A stretch of 64,000 nucleotides of DNA. Source: Penicillus capitatus. Taxonomy: Eukaryota; Chlorophyta. The DNA lies in the NCBI GenBank assembly GCA_965649825.1, contig OZ287694.1, positions 1,984,001 to 2,048,000 of the forward strand, given 5' to 3'. Positions 1 through 9,625 of this stretch are shown piece by piece (position 1 is the stretch's first letter; every line of letters begins with the position of its first letter). The notes below the pieces were generated by a model. It had not been told where the DNA came from, ran no database searches, and saw only the letters and a program-made list of their open reading frames with translations. The translations under genes and the position numbers were made by a program.

Positions 1-2
1 TT

Positions 3-3000
3 GTCATCTCTGAGGAAATCGTCGAGGAGCAAGAGTTCACATCGGAAGATGCAACAGAATCGGTTATTCGCGGAGAGAAAGGAAGAAAAGAAGGATCTTC
101 AAACCGCAAAAGAGATCAAGCAAAGGAATACTACGAGCAGAAGACAGTAGTCACAAAGCCAATTGCTCTAGAAGACTTGTTCAAAAAGAGATCTCTGAAA
201 CCCGAAGCCGTGGAGAGCGAGATTCGAAGAGTGCTTCTCTACGGGAATCCCGGCTCCGGAAAGACGTGCATCACCAAAGTCATCGCACACAAATGGGCTT
301 TGGGAGAAATGGCTCAAGAGTTCGACGCTGTTTATGTTGTTCCGGTGCGCGTCCTGAATAGTACCGAACACAAAAGGCAACCGTGGGCGACGCTTGAAGG
401 AGCGATTTCGCTGATATGCTTCCCGAAAAGAAAGAATACTTCCGACTACGAAGACCTCGTCGTTCAAATAGAAGACGAACTCGACAGTCCTTCGACGCTG
501 CTCGTGGTTGACGGATTAGACGAGGCAAACGATCACTCGAGAGAGATTCTATCCAACATCTGGGGGCGCTCATGCAAGGTTCTTTTGCTGTCGCGTCCAT
601 ACAACATGAGAAACATAGAGACGCGTGTCGACATTCAAGTGGAGTGCCTTGGATTCGATGACACACAGTTACGGGACTACATAAAGAGTGAATTGGCCGA
701 CGACGAAGCTCCCAGACTTATCCACTCCCTCGAAAGTTCTACCGCCATGTGGGAGATGGCGCATATTCCGGTGACGGCACACATTCTTTGCTCCTTGTCG
801 AAGGAGCACGGCACAGCGATCCAAGAAGAGGGGAGGAAAGCAAGCGCGTTTCAAGTATACAACGACATGGCGAACTACATCTGGAAGAGGTTCGAAGAGA
901 AGCCATCGGCAAGAAACGTCAAGAAGTTCGAACTCTTCGGAGACTTGGAAAAGATCGCCTTCGAAGCTCTTCAAAATGGAGCGATTCTCATCCACGAAAG
1001 GTCTGTTATGGAACATGCGACGTCTAAAAATGCAGTACGAACCTTCAAAGAAAGCGGTCTCCTGTTGCTCGTGTTGGAGGGACAGGAGTACCAATTTCCT
1101 CACCTGACGTTTCAAGAGTATTTCGCCGGAAGATACGTTGCTAGAAGTTTAAAGCAAAAGGGATCGGACGAGGAGAGAAGGGTGCTCGATTTCGTTCGGG
1201 AAGGGAAGTATAATAAAAAGCATGCCTTGACACTATCCTTCGCGATGCACACATTTGCGAGAGGCCGAAGCAGACATGCGCTGAAAGAGATGCTTTCAAT
1301 TGTCGACGAACAACCCGTCGATGTTCTCGGTCTGCATCACTTTCTCCTAAGAATGCAAGTTCTCGAAGCGACAATGGAAGAGGCGGACGATCTAGATGCT
1401 CTCACGAAAGATAAACAAGCAATTAAAATCGCCGAAGGTGCCCGGCGACTCTTGGAGGGGACGATTGAGAACGCTCTAATCCGTAAAATCGTGGTCGAGA
1501 AGTTCGAACAATGCTACTGCATTCTGGAGAAGTTTCCTAAGATACTAAATGACACTGTTAATGAGACGAAGACACTATTAGCAGGTCCAAGAAGCTTAAC
1601 ATGGGAGGAAAGGGACAAAATCAAAGATGTGTTCAAGCTGACAAAACACTCTTCGAAGCATGTTGGTGAGATTGGATCGTTCTTACAACAGAATACAACA
1701 CTCATGGATTGGCACTATCCACACCTAGGCATGTCAAAGTTGCTTGATATCGCAAAGGGAACACCGCAACTCGTGGGCGACATGGTCCCAATGCTTGAGA
1801 AAGGGTGCCGCGAAGATTCCTCCGACATGCGCCGGAGTGCGATATTAGCGATCAAGAGCACTGTTAAGGCGGCACCAGAGCTTTGGGATGACCTGCTGCC
1901 TATGCTACAGAAAGGGTGTGACGACGAAGCCTCCACCGTGCGCCGTAGTGCGATGCAGGTCACCTGCGACATTTCTTATTTCGCGCCAGAGCTCTGGGAC
2001 GACCTACTGCCTATGCTACAGAAAGGGTGCGGCGATGAAGCCTCCAACGTGCGCTGGAGTGCGATTCATGTTATCGGCCGCATCTTTTATTGGGCGCCAA
2101 AGTTTTGGGGCAATGTGCTGCTGCCTATGCTTCAGAAAGCATGCAGCGATGAAGCCTCTGACGTGCGTTCGAGTGCGATATCGGCCATCGGCTGGATCGC
2201 TAAGTCGGCGCCGGACATCTGGAGCGACCTGCTGCTGCCTTTGCTCCAGAAAGGGTGTAACGACGAAGCTTCTGAAGTACGCTCGAGTGCGATATTGGCC
2301 ATCGGCGGGGTCGGTAAGTCGACGCCAAAGCTCTGGGGAGACTTGCTTCCGATGCTACAGAAAGGGTCCGGTGACGAAGACTCCCTCGTGCGCAACGGAG
2401 CGATGCAAGTCATCGGCGACATTGCTGGGACAGCGCCACAGCTCTGGAGCGACCTGCTTCCGATGTTACAGAAAGGGTGCGGCGACGAAACCTCTGGCTC
2501 ACGCCGGAGAACGATGTCGGCCATCGGCGGGATCGCCAAGTCGGCGCCAGAGCTCTGGGAAGACTTGCTTCCGCTGCTACAGAAAGGGTTCGGTGACGAA
2601 GACTCCCTCGTGCGCAACGGTGCGATGCAAGTCATCGGCGACATTGCTGGGACAGCGCCACAGCTCTGGGGCGACCTGCTTCCGATGCTAGAGAAGGGTT
2701 GCAGCGACGAAACCTCTGGCTCGCGCCGGAATGCGATGCAAGTCATAGGTGACATCGCTAAGGCTGTGCCAGACCTTTGGGGCGATTTGCTGCCGATGCT
2801 ACAAAAGGGGTTCGGTGACGAAGACTCCAACGTGCGCCGAAATGCGATGCATGCTATTGGCGACGTTGCTAAGGCGGCGCCTCATCTCTCGGGCGACCTG
2901 TTGTCGACGCTGCAGAAAGGATGCAACGACGAAGATATCGTCTTGCGCAACTATGTGATGCAGGCCATCGGTGACATCGCTAAGGCGGTGCCAGACATCT

Positions 3001-3683
3001 GGAGCGACCTGCTTCCAATGCTTGAGAAAGGGTGCTGTGACGAAGGCTTCCACGTGCGCAAGAGTGCGATGGAGTCCATCGGCGACATCGCTAAGGTCGT
3101 GCCAGACATCTGGAGCGATTTGCTGCCGATGCTGCAGAAAGGGTGCGGCGACGAAGCCTTTAGCGTGCGCTGGAGCGCGATTCATACCATTGGCCTCATC
3201 GCCAATGGGGGGCCAAAGCTCCGAGGCGACCTGCTGCCTATGCTACAGAAAGCGTGCACTGACGAAGCCTCTGACGTGCGCTCGAGTGCGATGCATGCCA
3301 TCGGCGAGATTATTAAGGCGGCGCCTCACCTCTCTGGCGACCTGCTTCCGACAGTTGAGAAAGGGTGCAGCGACAAAGCAGCTAACATGCACAAGGCCGC
3401 TACGAAGATACTTAACACCATTAAAGTTGATGAGACCATACTTTCGACCGTCTTTTCTAGTTCTTTATACGAAAGGGTCCCTTTTCTACTTCTTCTAAGG
3501 AATGCATTTACACTCGACTATTCTTCCCAGTCCGAGGAAGTTTCTCTCGTCTTTCATACAACTTCTTCCGAAAGAATCGGACTGTGGGATAAGAAAGATA
3601 TTGACAGATTTGTTAGGCGTTTCAAAGAGGAGTTTGACCAAAGCTTTTTGGGCTTGTCAGGGTATCTGCAAACAAAAAACTAA
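3..3683 (+). CDS. NACHT-HEAT NLR-like receptor (NLR1), 5' end outside window
   Basis: The frame is open from the window edge to the TAA at 3683 (about 1,226 residues), so the N-terminus lies upstream. A charged linker containing AKEYYEQK leads into a NACHT STAND-ATPase domain: Walker A GNPGSGKT (nt 243-266), Walker B LLVVDGLDEA (nt 498-527), a sensor-like SRPYN, and the NACHT-associated winged-helix signature FPHLTFQEYFAGRY near nt 1095-1135. About 15 HEAT units of 37 aa follow (nt 1782-3425), then a C-terminal cap of about 70 aa containing FTLDYSS and FHTTSSERIG that is shared with NLR2. Known NACHT proteins are nucleotide-switched signalling platforms with a ligand-sensing repeat region, so an intracellular sensor role is inferred. 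NLR2 predicts that a helical N-terminal exon lies just upstream of the window. No frameshift or internal stop is seen. The family call is firm; ligand and output are unknown. Confidence 0.9.
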   Translation, partial: VISEEIVEEQEFTSEDATESVIRGEKGRKEGSSNRKRDQAKEYYEQKTVVTKPIALEDLFKKRSLKPEAVESEIRRVLLYGNPGSGKTCITKVIAHKWALGEMAQEFDAVYVVPVRVLNSTEHKRQPWATLEGAISLICFPKRKNTSDYEDLVVQIEDELDSPSTLLVVDGLDEANDHSREILSNIWGRSCKVLLLSRPYNMRNIETRVDIQVECLGFDDTQLRDYIKSELADDEAPRLIHSLESSTAMWEMAHIPVTAHILCSLSKEHGTAIQEEGRKASAFQVYNDMANYIWKRFEEKPSARNVKKFELFGDLEKIAFEALQNGAILIHERSVMEHATSKNAVRTFKESGLLLLVLEGQEYQFPHLTFQEYFAGRYVARSLKQKGSDEERRVLDFVREGKYNKKHALTLSFAMHTFARGRSRHALKEMLSIVDEQPVDVLGLHHFLLRMQVLEATMEEADDLDALTKDKQAIKIAEGARRLLEGTIENALIRKIVVEKFEQCYCILEKFPKILNDTVNETKTLLAGPRSLTWEERDKIKDVFKLTKHSSKHVGEIGSFLQQNTTLMDWHYPHLGMSKLLDIAKGTPQLVGDMVPMLEKGCREDSSDMRRSAILAIKSTVKAAPELWDDLLPMLQKGCDDEASTVRRSAMQVTCDISYFAPELWDDLLPMLQKGCGDEASNVRWSAIHVIGRIFYWAPKFWGNVLLPMLQKACSDEASDVRSSAISAIGWIAKSAPDIWSDLLLPLLQKGCNDEASEVRSSAILAIGGVGKSTPKLWGDLLPMLQKGSGDEDSLVRNGAMQVIGDIAGTAPQLWSDLLPMLQKGCGDETSGSRRRTMSAIGGIAKSAPELWEDLLPLLQKGFGDEDSLVRNGAMQVIGDIAGTAPQLWGDLLPMLEKGCSDETSGSRRNAMQVIGDIAKAVPDLWGDLLPMLQKGFGDEDSNVRRNAMHAIGDVAKAAPHLSGDLLSTLQKGCNDEDIVLRNYVMQAIGDIAKAVPDIWSDLLPMLEKGCCDEGFHVRKSAMESIGDIAKVVPDIWSDLLPMLQKGCGDEAFSVRWSAIHTIGLIANGGPKLRGDLLPMLQKACTDEASDVRSSAMHAIGEIIKAAPHLSGDLLPTVEKGCSDKAANMHKAATKILNTIKVDETILSTVFSSSLYERVPFLLLLRNAFTLDYSSQSEEVSLVFHTTSSERIGLWDKKDIDRFVRRFKEEFDQSFLGLSGYLQTKN
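1782..3425 (+). repeat. 111-nt tandem HEAT-repeat array in NLR1
   Basis: About 14 full and one degenerate 37-aa unit with core LLPMLQKGCGDE...VRxxAMxxIGDIAK. The units are similar at the DNA level (for example the segments near 2371-2450 and 2611-2690 are almost the same), which points to recent unit duplication or gene conversion. The low density of stops in the other frames here produces long spurious antisense and +1 open frames. Confidence 0.9.
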
Positions 3684-6600
3684 CTTAAACGAAGGCATGA
3701 CGTCGAAGAACTGCAGAACCTAGGCAGTGATCCGGAAGTTATGTTTGTGGCATAGTGGTGTCCTAGGCGAGACAATGCTCACTAACACGGCGAATCCTTT
3801 TGTACTGGCCTTGGAAAGACACTGAGCTTTCATTCTAGTCATCTCGTGTTCCATAGGCTCAAATCAATAGTGCACAGCTTCTTTACTGTGTCGTATCATG
3901 GGTTTGATGTGCGCGAACACAATCCGTCGTTCGTTTGTTTAGAAGCATTTAACGTTCTCCATACCAAAGGGGCCACAGGTGGCGAAGTTGCTCGCTGTCG
4001 GAAACTCTTACTAAAGAGTCTTACAGAATTATCCGCACTTCCGCTGCATTTGGGGAGAGCGTACTCCGATGAGCAAATGTTCTTTATTGCACATACACGC
4101 TCCTTACTCTCTTCCATTCAACGGGTATTGGTGCTCGGTGTCGGCGTTGTGGAACATCGTATATCGACTTTTAGTATCGCATTTAAGCTGGACACTCTGT
4201 TTAGATTCTTCGTATGTTTCACATGAGTTGTTCTGCGTTGAGCTGTGCTCTGTGTGCGTTCATTCCTGTTTAAGAGATGGTTTCTTGAGGATCGATCGGG
4301 TGCTTTCAGGAAATCTGCTAGCATTCGGTGTTTTTACCCTCACATGAGTATTTCTCTGCGTCTACTTTTGGTGGCTTCTCGATAGGTTCCAGAACGCCAC
4401 TGGATCTCCACGCGCACGAAAAGGCTCTACGACAGAACGCATCTTGTCTTGGACGTTCGTCGACATATTTGCAAATACGGAGGCGTGCCGGCTGCCCTTG
4501 TGATGCTCGGGTCATTAGGTGTTCCATCGTCGAAGCATGTAAGAGCGTCACATTCTGCATCTGTTTCCCTTGATCCTGAGCTGCAAGACGTTGTGTACTG
4601 CAACGAGCGGCAACGTTCACGATTCCGGCCAGAACGGAAGACCTCAGCAACGCTGAAGAGATGAAGGAATGGAAGAAACAACGAATGAAGGTGCGCTTGC
4701 TTTTGTACTCTTATAAAACCTGTCTTTCGAAGGCACATCACGGTAGCCGTCGCGGTGAAAGACCTTGCCAATGAGCGACATCACGCGTCCTTCGAGTCTA
4801 AAAGTCACAACATAACATGCGTTGCGAACGACAGGTGTAGGTCGTTCGAGCACGCTCTCCTAGGGCAGGTCATTGAGAAGGTCGTTTTCAAAGCGTTCGA
4901 CGAGGCAAACTCCGATCTACGGTTGTGTACGCTTGCGAAAATACGGTCGGAGAATTGTACCGTGTGTCAGGCTTGAAGTGCAGGATGGATGAGAGGTGCA
5001 CAGGCTGGCGACGGGCGCTGACGAAGAATGCTGTGGACCAACAGAGGAGCCGAATCGACGGTCTTCTCTGAACGGAACCTGTGCATGATTGCATAGAGAA
5101 TGTGACCAAAGACAGGGAATGCATCTAGTCCACACCTCTGCATCGTGTCGCCGAGCTGCTGCAGACTTTACGATGCTCTGTACGTCACTGTCTAAAGAAA
5201 AGACGGCATTCTATGCTAGACATTGGGAAACGACGAAGGACAGATCTCGAGTCATCAGAACCTGCATCAGAAGCTCTTCTGTCCGGAGCGATCAGAAAGC
5301 AGTAGTAAGTCATTTGCTAGATGCCTGTCGCATCAACGGCAGTGCAGAGAAACAGCTCTTGTCAGACTGGGAGGAGACGATGGGTGCCTAGCCACTGTGA
5401 CAAGGAAGCGCAGGAAAGAAAGTGCTTGCTGCATCCGGACGTTTTCAGATGGTTGGTGGATCGTTTGCAGGTCTGTGGAGTCGCATGGCGATCCGAAAGC
5501 GATCATTCAACTGGGGGCCGACGATTGCCGAAAAAAACTTCGACAGAACTCCGCATGGCGTCGACACAGGCATGTCACATCAACGCCTCCGTTGTCGACT
5601 GGAAGGTGACGCTTCGGCGAAGAAGGCGTCAACGTCTCGATGCTGGCGTGGAATGAACGTTCTGTACGAAAGGGATCGAATAAGAGACGTCGCCTGGCTT
5701 CTGGCATCTCGCCAAGCCGCGTCGTGTAAAGGTTTCGCAGTGATTCCGGTACGACCGCCCACTCTTCCCCATTCTTTCCGTGTTTGCATGTTCGTCTCTG
5801 TTGGTATCGTACGACTTACTGCCCTTTACGATGTCTTGAAGGTCCGGAGAGATTTTTCGTTGGACGGCGGGCGGTTTATGAAGCAGTTAACTTCCGCATC
5901 GAGGATGTGACGCGAGCGGCGAATGATCGCCACCGAACGCGTGTTCCTGCTTGGATGCACGGACAGGCTCTTTCATTGTTTGTTGTCTTGGCGTCATCCG
6001 TACGCCGACCAATCGCCGTCTGGAGCTATACCCCCTTCACACCATCTTTCCTGTCATCAGTGCAAAACCGACGCCCGCAATCAAAAGCGACGAACGCACC
6101 GCGCGGTCTTGTCTCGAAGGTAGCAGTCGATGTGTCAGGGGTTGCGCGACGTTTCCATCTAGGCGACGTGCGGCAATGGACGCCGTCTCCGACCTCATCG
6201 AAGATGACGAGTAGAAGAAGAACGTGGACAGGCAGTTGGCAGTGGAGGGTCTGGTCTGGGTCAGAGCGGAGAGCCTTCCGAAGACATCAGCGGCCGGTGA
6301 TGAAGAGATTAGGGGCGCCATAGCTTCCTTTGGTTCCTTCAGAAAGCTCCTGCATGGGCTGCATGAGGCGCAAGAGGGACGCATGCAGATGATACTGAAT
6401 GCTGCCTTCAAACTTGACATCTTCCTTCTGAATTGGATTGCCTGCAGCATGCCGAATTGATGGATCTGGAACTGTTTCAGTCTGGATCAGATGAAGATCC
6501 GCAGGCAGAATCGCGCGTACTTCGCCCATGTTGCAGGTGTTTGATGATCGCGTGAAGGCGATTTCGATCAACATGCTGAGAGACGTCACATCTTCGCTGA

Positions 6601-6694
6601 CCAGACAGTCGCATCAACCAGACAACGAACGACTCAGCAGTATGAAGTCGTCGTGCAGAAAAAATACGTTAAATGAAGCACGATTAACGGATTT
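3684..6694. other. Intergenic stretch between the NLR genes, no confident gene
   Basis: About 3 kb without a recognisable protein. About 200 nt after the NLR1 stop is a 16-nt match (near 3885) to a sequence at a similar distance after NLR2 (near 12,714), so the duplicated unit seems to reach past the coding region. An open frame at 3846-4226 (plus) and a possible exon at about 5418-5656 (plus), preceded by a GTGAC...GCAG acceptor-like sequence, could be coding but match nothing I know. A TATA-like ATAAAA lies near 4712. Decayed exons are possible. Confidence 0.4.
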
Positions 6695-8338
6695 ATGCCG
6701 TCAACGGGAACCTCGGATTCATTATCTCCATCACGAACTCCTGTGCGAAGTTTAGTGACGGCAGGTAAGCTTGCGCGTTACGCTCCGCTGCACGTGAGGA
6801 GGTTTTGCTACGCAGATTGCAAGCACAAAATGCAAGCCCAGGCTCCGGACGAAGGCCCTAGCAGTGGCGGGCCACCCGCGTCGAGAACCGGCAGTCGACC
6901 CGTCGTCGAGCTGCCGGCTGTCGAAGAACGCTATGACCCCAAACTCTTGCGTGCCGTCGCGCACAAGCGCAGCATCGACAGCACCAAGTCGCTGGTTGCC
7001 GCGTACAACGCGACGACAAACGAAGACGAACGCGCCGTCCTGCTCGGATGGCTGTGCAAGTACCACGAGCGAAGCGCAGACTGTCTGACGCCCAAGGTCG
7101 TCCTCGAGTACGCGGAGCTGGCCAACATCGCCCCGCGCTCCACGAGCGAGAAGGATGTACTGAAAGACTTGATCAACGACCTCACTTCGTGCATCTGCGA
7201 AGGGAGCTTCCTGGCGCCGAACGTTGCCGCTGCCCTTTACAGTGCACTTGTGCACGTCGATCCTTCCGCGTACGACGGCGCAGAGCATCTGGTCGTCGTG
7301 GCAAGGAAACTCCTGGGCAGCCTCACCCGAGAGCCGAAGCTCACAAGGAGAACGTTTGCGAAGCACGAAGCGACGTTTCTCGCGCTCCAACAGACGTTCT
7401 TCCTACTTCGCGAGGCCAATCAGAACGATATCGACGAAGAAGAGAAGCAAGATCTGTGCAGAACCATCGCAGAGAAGAGGAGAACCATAGAGCTCTCCTG
7501 CAAGCACTACCCAGTGAACTTTCACTTCAAAGCGCTTCGTCAGGCAGCAGAGCGCCTCAAAGACGAAGACGCTGCCTCACGAGTGACGCGAACGAAACAA
7601 TACGTCATGTGTGCATTGTGCGGGTTCGTGGACGTTTTTCATTTCTTCATGAACCTGGCAAGGGGCGACATCGATCCGGCGGCCATCGAGGAGGCGTACG
7701 AAAGAAATCGAGCCGCCATTGACAACATGGGAGCGACGAAGCGATTATGGTTTGAATCCGTTCGAAGCCTGATGGCGAAGAGGCGAGAAGCGTCGAAAGA
7801 CGAAAAGAAGCTAGGGCATTTCAAGTCCGAGTTCGATGCTGCAACGGAGACGCAACAAAAGTCGATGAAAAGAGAAGACTTGAAGGCACTCAAATTCGGC
7901 ATCATACAGGAGATGAGGCTGTTGGCAAGCCGGACCGCTTGCGAAGCTGTGCGTAAGGCGGTCACGGCGAAGCTACTGATGCTAGCAACCAGTCGTGCAG
8001 TCTTCGAAGACTGGTTCAACGACGAAGACATCTTCACGGCGTTCCTGGATGCCCTACACGAAGTCCACACGACGAGCGACGAAAATCAAGAAACGACCGA
8101 AGCGTTCCGGCAAATTCGACAGTCTTGCGAGGGTCGTGCCCAAAGCACGTTGAGCGCGTGGCTGGGTGGTGGTGCTGTGAAAGACAAGCTTGAAATGCGA
8201 CGTCGACAAGAAGAACGTGCACAGCGCAACAAGGTCTTTGTCACGATTGCTCGGGATGTCGGATACGTCCCCCTGGACACAGTTTGGTCTAACATCAAAG
8301 ATCTGAAAGACAGGTACAAGCATGACAGCTTCGCAAAA
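6695..8338 (+). CDS. NLR2 exon 1: helical N-terminal domain
   Basis: This 548-codon exon encodes an Ala/Leu/Glu/Arg-rich, probably all-helical domain of about 500 residues. It is clearly homologous to the first exon of the helical-FYD genes at 18,169-20,397, 31,013-33,281 and 41,572-43,798. Matching segments include the YNxT...ER..VL..WL block, KALKFGIIQE versus KAVRFGIVNE, the NDEDIFTAFLDAL versus NEDPEIYEGLLDA block, and LSAWLG...KDKLE versus IRSWLG...EHKLR. In NLR architecture this is the position of the signalling or effector domain. The frame opens at 6695, but an ATG at 6830, just after a splice-acceptor-like TACGCAG, is a plausible true start. No known domain name is recognised. Confidence 0.8.
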
Positions 8339-8392
8339 GTGAGTATCACTTTGGTCGTCTAACACTGGATTAGCATCATGTTCGTGTCGAAG

Positions 8393-9625
8393 GTGCCTTC
8401 CTTGTTCAGAATGGAAGACGGATATCACGTAAGAGAAATGGAGCATCACGTCGTCGTGTACGAAGAAATCGTCGAACGGACGACTAAAAGAAGGAAAGGA
8501 GAAGAAGAAGCAGAAGATTCCACGACGACCGAGAGAAGAAAAGACCGAGAAGATGAGAGGGAAGTAGAGGATTCGTCGCCTCGAAGAAGGGACCATGCAA
8601 AAGAATACTACGAGCAGAAGAAGAAAGTCACAACGCCCGTTCCTCTGGAGGAACTGTTCAAAGCGAGATCTTTGAAACCGGGCGGCCCAGAAATCGAAAT
8701 CGGAAAGGTTCTTCTCTACGGAAACCCCGGATCCGGAAAGACGTGCATCAGCAAAGTCATTGCGCACAAGTGGGCGCTGGGGAAAATCATGCAAGAGTTC
8801 GAAGCCATCTACGTTGTTCCGATCAGACGCGTCAACGTCTTAAGGGCCAGAGGCCTGCAAGGAGCAACGGTGAAGGACATGGTTGCAAAAATATGCTTCC
8901 AGAAGAGAAGCGACGCCGAATACGAAGATCTGTTGACGCAAGTGGAAGGCGACCTCGATCTTCCTACCACTCTGTTGATGTTCGACGGATTGGATGAGGC
9001 AGGCGAATACGCTAGAGAGCTCGTTCATGCGGCGGAGGAGCGTTTGTGCAAGTTGCTGATATTGACGCGACCGTACAATCTCCAACGGATAGGAGCAAGA
9101 GTCGATTGCCAGTTCGAGTGCATCGGTTTCAATGACCAGCAGCTGAGAAACTACATACACAGAGAACTGCAGCTAGATGAAGCTTCGAGACTCATACGCT
9201 CTTTGCAACAAGATCAAGGTATGTGGGAAACCGCCCACATTCCGGTTACGGCGCATATCCTATGTTCTTTGTCGCAAGAACATGGTACCTCGATTGAAGA
9301 TCGAGAGAGAAGAGCAACCATGTTTCAGATCTACAACGATATGACAAACTTTGTATGGAAGAGGTTCGAAGAAAAGCCCGAATCAAGGACGGCGAACAAG
9401 AATGCCGTTTTCGAAGATCTAGAGAAGGTCGCCTTCGAGGCTCTTAAGAGAGGACATATACTCATCGGACAAAGAATCATTGAGCGCTGTGCAACTTCTA
9501 CAAACGCGTCGAAATTCTTCAAGGAAAGTGGATTCCTCTTGCTCGTGTTGGAGGGGCAGGAGTACCAGTTTCCTCATCTCACCTTTCAGGAGTTCTTTGC
9601 CGGAAAGTACATTGCAAGAGGCTGA
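8393..9625 (+). CDS. NLR2 exon 2, first part: linker and NACHT domain up to the internal TGA
   Basis: After a Lys/Arg/Glu-rich linker the NACHT domain shows Walker A GNPGSGKT (nt 8720-8743), Walker B TLLMFDGLDEA (near 8968-9000), LTRPYN, and the winged-helix segment with HLTFQEFFAG before the TGA at 9623. Residue by residue it parallels NLR1. The acceptor AAG at 8390-8392 is chosen because it is the one that restores the frame from exon 1. If translation ends here the product is a helical-NACHT protein lacking the sensor repeats. Confidence 0.8.
   Translation: MPSLFRMEDGYHVREMEHHVVVYEEIVERTTKRRKGEEEAEDSTTTERRKDREDEREVEDSSPRRRDHAKEYYEQKKKVTTPVPLEELFKARSLKPGGPEIEIGKVLLYGNPGSGKTCISKVIAHKWALGKIMQEFEAIYVVPIRRVNVLRARGLQGATVKDMVAKICFQKRSDAEYEDLLTQVEGDLDLPTTLLMFDGLDEAGEYARELVHAAEERLCKLLILTRPYNLQRIGARVDCQFECIGFNDQQLRNYIHRELQLDEASRLIRSLQQDQGMWETAHIPVTAHILCSLSQEHGTSIEDRERRATMFQIYNDMTNFVWKRFEEKPESRTANKNAVFEDLEKVAFEALKRGHILIGQRIIERCATSTNASKFFKESGFLLLVLEGQEYQFPHLTFQEFFAGKYIARG

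Noticed and set aside
1782-3425. Regularly spaced DNA repeats as a CRISPR-like array
   Set aside because: The repeats are contiguous, in frame, and encode HEAT units in a eukaryotic gene.
3846-4226. Similarity of a YSDEQMFFIAHT stretch to M13 (neprilysin-type) peptidase C-termini
   Set aside because: Only one short segment; no zinc-binding HExxH or other family motif is found nearby.
9623-9625. TGA reassigned to an amino acid (alternative genetic code)
   Set aside because: TGA ends the same NLR2 frame at 12,490 and also both MATH-RING genes and the minus-strand FYD gene at 15,032, so it is a normal stop here.
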